Shown here: positions 51,149-54,751 of the stretch, piece after piece
How positions within the stretch are numbered: position 1 is the first letter of the stretch
How the letters are laid out: each line of letters starts with the position of its first letter
Source of the DNA: CAZLQR01 sp964404095
GTDB lineage: Bacteria; Patescibacteriota; Microgenomatia; UBA1406; GWC2-37-13
Direction: 5' to 3'
Assembly (NCBI GenBank): GCA_964404095.1
Contig: CAYOIN010000002.1
Span: 1-54,751 of the forward strand
Length of the DNA: 54,751 nucleotides
Position numbers and translations under genes: made by a program
The notes under the pieces: model-generated
Told to the model about the DNA's origin: nothing
Databases searched by the model: none
What the model saw: only the letters and a program-made list of their open reading frames with translations

Positions 51149-52845
51149 AGTTGTTGCATGATTTCGGTGACCGTCATTGGCCTTCCATCGTAACGTGTAA
51201 TAGTTTTTTCAACGGTGATTCCCGCCTGCTCTCTGAGGAGTTGCCCGAACTGAGCCGTCGCGTTCTGCTCAACGAGTACGTAGTTTTTTCCGACCTGGAA
51301 CAGCTCCTTCATACGAACTGCGTCCATTGGGTAGAGATGCGTCGCGTGAATAACCGCGGTCTTCTTTCGCTGCGAAAGTACATCGAGACAGATACCTTTC
51401 ATACTACCCCAACAAACTAAAATCGTGTCGGCGGTTTTCAGATCGCCGTATACCGTAGGGAGTGAGAAATGGTTGCGGAGATACTGCTCTTGTTTGCGAG
51501 CACGTTTCTGCACCTGCTTGATTCGTTCCTCCGAATCTTCGGTCGTATGACCGTCTTCAAGATGCTCGTACGAATTTGCCTGATAGTAGAATCCTTGAGC
51601 TCCTGGGATCAAGCGCTCCGATACTCCATCATCGGTGACGGCATATCGGAGATAGGGGCGCTTTGTTGGAGTTCGAACAAGCTTCCCCCGCTGAATCTGT
51701 GTCGAGCTAAACATTCGTTGAACTGCGGCGCTTTCGACGGTGCGATGTGACTCCGAGAGATACATGTCGGACAGCACGATGACCGGCGTCTGATAGATAT
51801 CAGCTAAATTGAATGCTTCCATCGTCATCTGCACCATCTCGTCCTGATCCCCCGGTGCCAGAACAATCTTTGGGAACTCACCATGCCCACTATGTACTGC
51901 GAACATGAGATCTCCCTGTTCTGTCCAGGTGGGCATACCGGTCGCCGGTCCTGGTCGTTGCGACAAAAACACGACGATCGGTGTTTCGGTTATTCCGGCG
52001 AGTGAGAGTGCCTCAACCATGAGTGCAAAGCCTCCACCCGATGAACCAACAGCAGCGCGAACGCCTCCGTGAGAAGCTCCGATTGCAGCATTAACTACCG
52101 CTATCTCATCTTCTGCGTGCCGGACCGTAATCTGTGCCTTTTCCTGCCAACTCGCGAGACTTGAGAGCACCGAAGATGATGGTGTCATTGGATAGGCACA
52201 GTAAAATTTACAGTCAGCCATAACAGCCCCCAGCGAGAAAGCGTCGTTCCCGGACAGTACTAACTTTTCTGAAGCGGTTGTGTTCTTTGCCAGAATGGTG
52301 CTTCGTAACTTGGCGTCTGCCTTCATCACAGCGTCGTATCCTTTTTGAGCAAACATCGTATTAAACTCGACCACCTCTGCCCCCTTTCTGACAAACTGCT
52401 TTGCGATATTCTCCTTCAGCAGACCGAGATCGCCACCCATCACTGCAAGAGAGGCGCCGAGCGCGATGGTATTTTTCATGATGGACTGTCCCTGACCTTC
52501 GGTGAGAATTTGTCGGAACGGGACAGGAATCGCAACTACTCCGCTCTCTGGCTCAAAGTCCTCCGGATCAAAGACCACTACGCCGTTCTTTGAAAGTTTG
52601 TGCTTGTGAAGATCGTACGTCTCTTTGTTGAGACAGATGAGAACGTCTATGGTCTCCTTGAGCGACTGCACCGGTTCAGAATCAAAGGTGACTTGATATG
52701 CATTGTGCCCACCGCGAATTAACGAAGGATACTCAACATAGTCGAGCACAGAATAGCCGGATCGCGAAGCAATTTTTGAAAACGAAAGACCGGTAGTCAT
52801 GATCCCGAACCCGGCCTCTCCTCCAACCATCCACTGGTATTTCAT
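51145..52845 (-). CDS. korA: 2-oxoacid:ferredoxin oxidoreductase alpha subunit, gamma domain fused
   Basis: 566 residues. The N-terminal 180 or so form the gamma domain (MVGGEAGFGIMTTGLSFSKIA, YPSLIRGGHNAYQV), then the alpha pyrimidine-binding domain with CAYPMTPSSSVLSSLA, HAEDEIAVVNAAIGASHGG, and FLSQRPGPATGMPTWTEQGDL. This fused gamma-alpha form with a separate beta is the two-subunit class of archaea and anaerobes. Forms the enzyme with the beta gene downstream; the ferredoxin two genes upstream is the probable electron acceptor. Confidence 0.93.
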   Translation of the reverse strand: MKYQWMVGGEAGFGIMTTGLSFSKIASRSGYSVLDYVEYPSLIRGGHNAYQVTFDSEPVQSLKETIDVLICLNKETYDLHKHKLSKNGVVVFDPEDFEPESGVVAIPVPFRQILTEGQGQSIMKNTIALGASLAVMGGDLGLLKENIAKQFVRKGAEVVEFNTMFAQKGYDAVMKADAKLRSTILAKNTTASEKLVLSGNDAFSLGAVMADCKFYCAYPMTPSSSVLSSLASWQEKAQITVRHAEDEIAVVNAAIGASHGGVRAAVGSSGGGFALMVEALSLAGITETPIVVFLSQRPGPATGMPTWTEQGDLMFAVHSGHGEFPKIVLAPGDQDEMVQMTMEAFNLADIYQTPVIVLSDMYLSESHRTVESAAVQRMFSSTQIQRGKLVRTPTKRPYLRYAVTDDGVSERLIPGAQGFYYQANSYEHLEDGHTTEDSEERIKQVQKRARKQEQYLRNHFSLPTVYGDLKTADTILVCWGSMKGICLDVLSQRKKTAVIHATHLYPMDAVRMKELFQVGKNYVLVEQNATAQFGQLLREQAGITVEKTITRYDGRPMTVTEIMQQL

Positions 52846-52909
52846 CCTATGATCACCGTAGTAATTTCAATGTAATGAGTACCATGATACATGATTTCGT
52901 TCGGTGAAA

Positions 52910-53104
52910 CTAGTCGTAACAACAAGGATCTTTGTACCCGCAGTTTGGACAGGTAGCATCTCTGCCGCCTCGCATTCCTTTGATGGTGTGGTGCGCGCAC
53001 TGGGGGCAAGAACGGAACACATCGAGCTCGAGCTCTGAGGATTGGTCTCGGTGGATTGTTGCAGGGTTATTTTGGTGCGATCTGTTGTCCAGTTTCATTC
53101 GCAA
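52910..53104 (-). CDS. Cys-rich zinc-ribbon microprotein
   Basis: 64 residues (62 from the second Met at 53098). The C-terminal half has two knuckles, CPQC (33-36) and CPNC (52-55), with a basic loop KGMRGGRD between, and ends in a Cys pair (Cys61-Cys62) followed by YD. This is a zinc ribbon or a rubredoxin-like metal site with extra cysteines at the very end. It overlaps the ferredoxin gene end by about 32-38 bases and precedes the oxidoreductase alpha gene by 64 bases, so it belongs to the redox operon. No known name; could assist assembly or electron transfer. Confidence 0.68.
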   Translation of the reverse strand: MRMKLDNRSHQNNPATIHRDQSSELELDVFRSCPQCAHHTIKGMRGGRDATCPNCGYKDPCCYD

Positions 53105-53324
53105 CTCGAATTGCTAAGACCGGACATCCTTGTGCGGCCTGCGTAATTGCATCAACTGTATCTTTTTCAGGAGTTTCCCCAAACAACACCTTTCCCTCAG
53201 CGTCAACGAGAAATGCGTGCGGTGCAAGGGCGGTGCAGGTTCCGGCTCCGATACAGAGCTCTCGATCAATGGTAACGGTAAGATTGTGAATCTTCTTTGT
53301 CTGGTGTGCTGGTTGGTCACTCAT
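53067..53324 (-). CDS. Single-cluster ferredoxin, three-Cys type
   Basis: 85 residues. Motif CIGAGTC (Cys24 and Cys30, with Ala27 where [4Fe-4S] ferredoxins have Cys) and GCPVLAI (Cys67). Three ligands suggest a [3Fe-4S] cluster, as in P450-partner ferredoxins, or a [4Fe-4S] cluster with one open site. Located between the Fe-S scaffold and the oxidoreductase genes, so the likely electron acceptor of that enzyme. Confidence 0.9.
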   Translation of the reverse strand: MSDQPAHQTKKIHNLTVTIDRELCIGAGTCTALAPHAFLVDAEGKVLFGETPEKDTVDAITQAAQGCPVLAIRVANETGQQIAPK

Positions 53325-53328
53325 AATA

Positions 53329-53682
53329 CTATGCGAGCATCCGTTTGAGCGCCTCGAGAGGAAGCAATAAACATTTAATCCTCCCCGGGCTCACCTCGAT
53401 CCCCACAATCTTCATCATACGATGCTCGTCGATGAGCTGCAACTCCTCTGTTGATTTTCCCTTGCAGTACTCGGTAAACACAGATGCAGACGCAGTTGAG
53501 ATGGCACACCCTTCACCCTGGAATGATGCGTCCTCAACACGCCCCTTTGTTACCTGGACGAAGAGTGTAATGACGTCACCACAGAGTGGATTTCTCAGCG
53601 TAATCTGATGGGAAGCGCTTTTCATGGCACGAAAGTTCTGCGGATGACGGTAGTGTTCAAGCAGCTCCTCGGTGTACAACAT
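53329..53682 (-). CDS. Fe-S cluster assembly scaffold IscU/SufU
   Basis: 117 residues, short for the family (about 125-150). Conserved cysteines at Cys34 (RNPLCGD), Cys59 (GEGCAIS) and Cys104 (RIKCLLL), with the Asp of LCGD. Builds Fe-S clusters from cysteine-derived sulfur; no cysteine desulfurase lies in this window. ATG 53682 is chosen because TATAAT ends exactly 6 bases upstream; a GTG one codon earlier is excluded by that. First gene of the redox unit with ferredoxin 4 bases downstream. Confidence 0.92.
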   Translation of the reverse strand: MLYTEELLEHYRHPQNFRAMKSASHQITLRNPLCGDVITLFVQVTKGRVEDASFQGEGCAISTASASVFTEYCKGKSTEELQLIDEHRMMKIVGIEVSPGRIKCLLLPLEALKRMLA

Positions 53683-53688
53683 CACTCC

Positions 53689-53694
53689 ATTATA
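53689..53694 (-). promoter_or_regulatory. -10 element of the redox operon, leaderless type
   Basis: TATAAT on the minus strand, 6 bases before ATG 53682. No strong -35. Confidence 0.5.
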
Positions 53695-53739
53695 GATGAG
53701 AATGCGCCGATCAAAGGATAAAAAATTGATTCGAAGAGC

Positions 53740-54531
53740 TTAGAAAACCAAGAATAGTGTCATCACGAGAATGGTGCTGACGACCATGAGATAGACACCG
53801 GTTGAACCTCCTGCGGACGGGAGCGTTGGTTCAGGAGCTGAGGTTGGCGTGGCGGTGTCAGACTGGGCAACCACGGTACCGGTTGGAGTTGGGGTTGGCG
53901 TTGCGGTGGGACCAACCGTTGTTGGCGTTGGTGTTGCAGTAGGTCCGGGTGTTGCGGTTGGGGTTGGGGTTGGCGTCTCGGTTGGCGCTTCTGTTGGCGT
54001 TGGTGTGGGTGTCGCGGTTGGGGTTGGCTGTTCGGGTGTAATCGTTGCGGAGCATGCTGCTACACCTGTCGCCTCTCCACTTGAGCCACAGTCGTTCACC
54101 GCAGCTACGGTACACGAATAGCTATGATTGAGTACCGGGGTAAACGAAACCGAAACAGCGGTTGTCGTGCCCGAGGTGACCACCGTTCCTGTGGTGGTAT
54201 CGGTAATGGTGTAGGTGTATGAAGTCGCTCTTTTCGTGTCGCCCCAGGAGCAGTTTGCTGTATTTTCGGTACAGCTCTGGGGTTGGTTCAGTTGGCTCGA
54301 TGCTGAAGCCTCTGGCTCCGGGCTCATCGTTGCTGAGGGGGTTGCCTCAGAAGGTGTTGTTGTGTCGGTTTGTGCCTCCTCCGCTCGCGACCGGGTCGAA
54401 AACTGCTGATACAGTACGGTGTAGAGACTCAGTCCAACCGCGATCACAGAAAAGATAATAATCATCACGATTAAGAATCGGTTTGAGTTTCTCTTCTTCT
54501 CCGATACCGGTGGGGTCATTAGTTCCGCCAT
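53740..54531 (-). CDS. Membrane-anchored surface protein with FN3-like domain and Pro/Thr-rich stalk
   Basis: 263 residues. A membrane helix near the N terminus (RFLIVMIIIFSVIAVGLSLY), Ser/Thr/Pro spacer, an FN3-like domain containing SWGDTKRATSYTYTI and two or three Cys pairs (residues about 85-160), a stalk of PTPTATPTPT repeats (about 168-215), and a C-terminal LPSAGGSTG followed by a hydrophobic helix ending the protein without a basic tail. LPSAG resembles a sortase-like signal, but a sortase would expect basic residues after the helix. Likely exposed on the cell surface and possibly O-glycosylated on its Thr-rich stalk by enzymes like the GT39-like one here. Confidence 0.75.
   Translation of the reverse strand: MAELMTPPVSEKKRNSNRFLIVMIIIFSVIAVGLSLYTVLYQQFSTRSRAEEAQTDTTTPSEATPSATMSPEPEASASSQLNQPQSCTENTANCSWGDTKRATSYTYTITDTTTGTVVTSGTTTAVSVSFTPVLNHSYSCTVAAVNDCGSSGEATGVAACSATITPEQPTPTATPTPTPTEAPTETPTPTPTATPGPTATPTPTTVGPTATPTPTPTGTVVAQSDTATPTSAPEPTLPSAGGSTGVYLMVVSTILVMTLFLVF
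53880..54040 (-). repeat. Pro/Thr-rich low-complexity coding repeat
   Basis: Imperfect tandem GGTGTTGGCGTTGG-like units (plus strand) encoding alternating Pro and Thr on the minus strand. A similar tract lies at about 54600-54690 in the next gene, so recombination between them is possible. Confidence 0.7.
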
Positions 54532-54533
54532 GA

Positions 54534-54751
54534 CTATTTACAGGTTCCACAACTTACCGATACATTCGCTGGCTGCTCAGGTTTCACACATGCGGGTGGG
54601 GTTGGCGTAACCTCGACCGGGGGAGTCACGGTTGGGGTTGGCGTAGGCGTGTTCGTCGGTGTGGGAGTAACGGGGGTTGGAGTTGGTGTACTGGTAGGTT
54701 TTGGGTCAGGATTTGATGACGTACAGTTTTGAAACGAATAGAAGCCTTCTG
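54534..54751 (-). CDS. Second Pro/Thr-rich surface protein, 3' part only
   Basis: Cut by the window edge; 71 residues of the C-terminal part are visible. From the edge: EGFYSFQNCTSSNPDPKP, then a Pro/Thr stalk (STPTPTPVTPTPTNTPTPT), and a Cys-containing end PANVSVSCGTCK before TAG at 54536. It resembles the stalk of the next gene, whose ATG lies 2 bases after this stop, so both are probably one transcript encoding related surface proteins. The N-terminal domain lies outside the window. Confidence 0.7.
   Translation of the reverse strand, partial: EGFYSFQNCTSSNPDPKPTSTPTPTPVTPTPTNTPTPTPTVTPPVEVTPTPPACVKPEQPANVSVSCGTCK

Noticed and set aside
52846..52909. Inverted TCACCG/CGGTGA and CATG-ATA-CATG in front of korA
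   Set aside because: Arms are short and 50 bases apart; no promoter alignment. Probably chance.
1..54751. CRISPR arrays, insertion sequences, prophage, integrase or attachment sites
   Set aside because: No spaced repeats, transposase or recombinase signatures seen anywhere in the window.
1..54751. Recoding of TGA as in Gracilibacteria
   Set aside because: All core genes read through completely with standard stops, and some end at TGA (for example the FemX-like gene at 47773-47775).

Overview
The window looks like one stretch of a chromosome from a Candidate Phyla Radiation (Patescibacteria) bacterium. Evidence: an AMP-phosphorylase-type DeoA, a division/peptidoglycan cluster of unusual order, an isoleucyl-tRNA synthetase of the eukaryote/archaeal-like type, short or stripped-down versions of several enzymes, very tight packing (no gene-free gap over 200 bases), many starts that look leaderless, and several soluble proteins of no recognised family. 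TGA is used as a stop, so the Gracilibacteria/Absconditabacteria code does not apply. I cannot assign the lineage more finely from sequence alone (Microgenomates, Dojkabacteria and Katanobacteria are all possible).

Layout. (1) 151-738: signal peptidase I, convergent with what follows. (2) 683-22072, all on the minus strand and read from right to left: mraZ, rsmH, a small FtsL-like protein, FtsI/PBP2, an N-terminally short MurE-like ligase, a PgeF-like protein, murC, murB, murA, dgkA, mraY, ftsW, murG, ftsQ, ftsA, ftsZ, an unknown gene, ileS, rodA, rplU, rpmA and a ParB-type HTH gene. This is a dcw cluster without murD, murF or ddl (none of them is in this window), running on into translation genes. 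(3) 22118-25963, plus strand, divergent from mraZ: the flippase murJ, AMP phosphorylase, mltG. (4) 25996-33014, minus strand: ftsK, three unknown soluble proteins in a row, pnp, rpsO. (5) 33070-37763, plus strand: a small membrane protein, metG, a class A PBP, an unknown gene. (6) A minus-strand Tat-signal protein of a GDPD/FAM151-like family and a tRNA with anticodon CAT. (7) 38831-47775, plus strand: a cell-surface glycan cluster (GT2, O-antigen ligase/polymerase-like, GT39-like, three GT4, an endonuclease/exonuclease/phosphatase-fold protein, a FemX-like aminoacyl transferase). (8) 47777-53682, minus strand: lon, then a redox unit of 2-oxoacid:ferredoxin oxidoreductase alpha/gamma and beta, a Cys-rich zinc-ribbon microprotein, a three-Cys ferredoxin and the Fe-S scaffold IscU/SufU. 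(9) 53740-54751, minus strand: two Pro/Thr-rich surface proteins, the last cut by the window edge.

Most of the window therefore builds the envelope: precursor synthesis (MurA, B, C, E-like, MraY, MurG), flipping (MurJ), polymerisation (RodA, FtsW, two PBPs), cleavage (MltG), septation (FtsZAQ, FtsL-like, FtsK), lipid carrier metabolism (DgkA) and glycan decoration.

The strongest non-coding observations are a nearly canonical CIRCE element (HrcA operator) inside the lon promoter, a four-unit 10-bp-period repeat overlapping the mraZ promoter and start that fits an MraZ autoregulatory box of unusual sequence, and a recurring arrangement in which a TATAAT-like hexamer ends only 5-10 nt before the start codon, implying widespread leaderless transcripts. 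The best candidates for undescribed biology are the 28218-30023 trio of possibly related unknown proteins (one with HEVLH) and the zinc-ribbon protein in the ferredoxin oxidoreductase operon.
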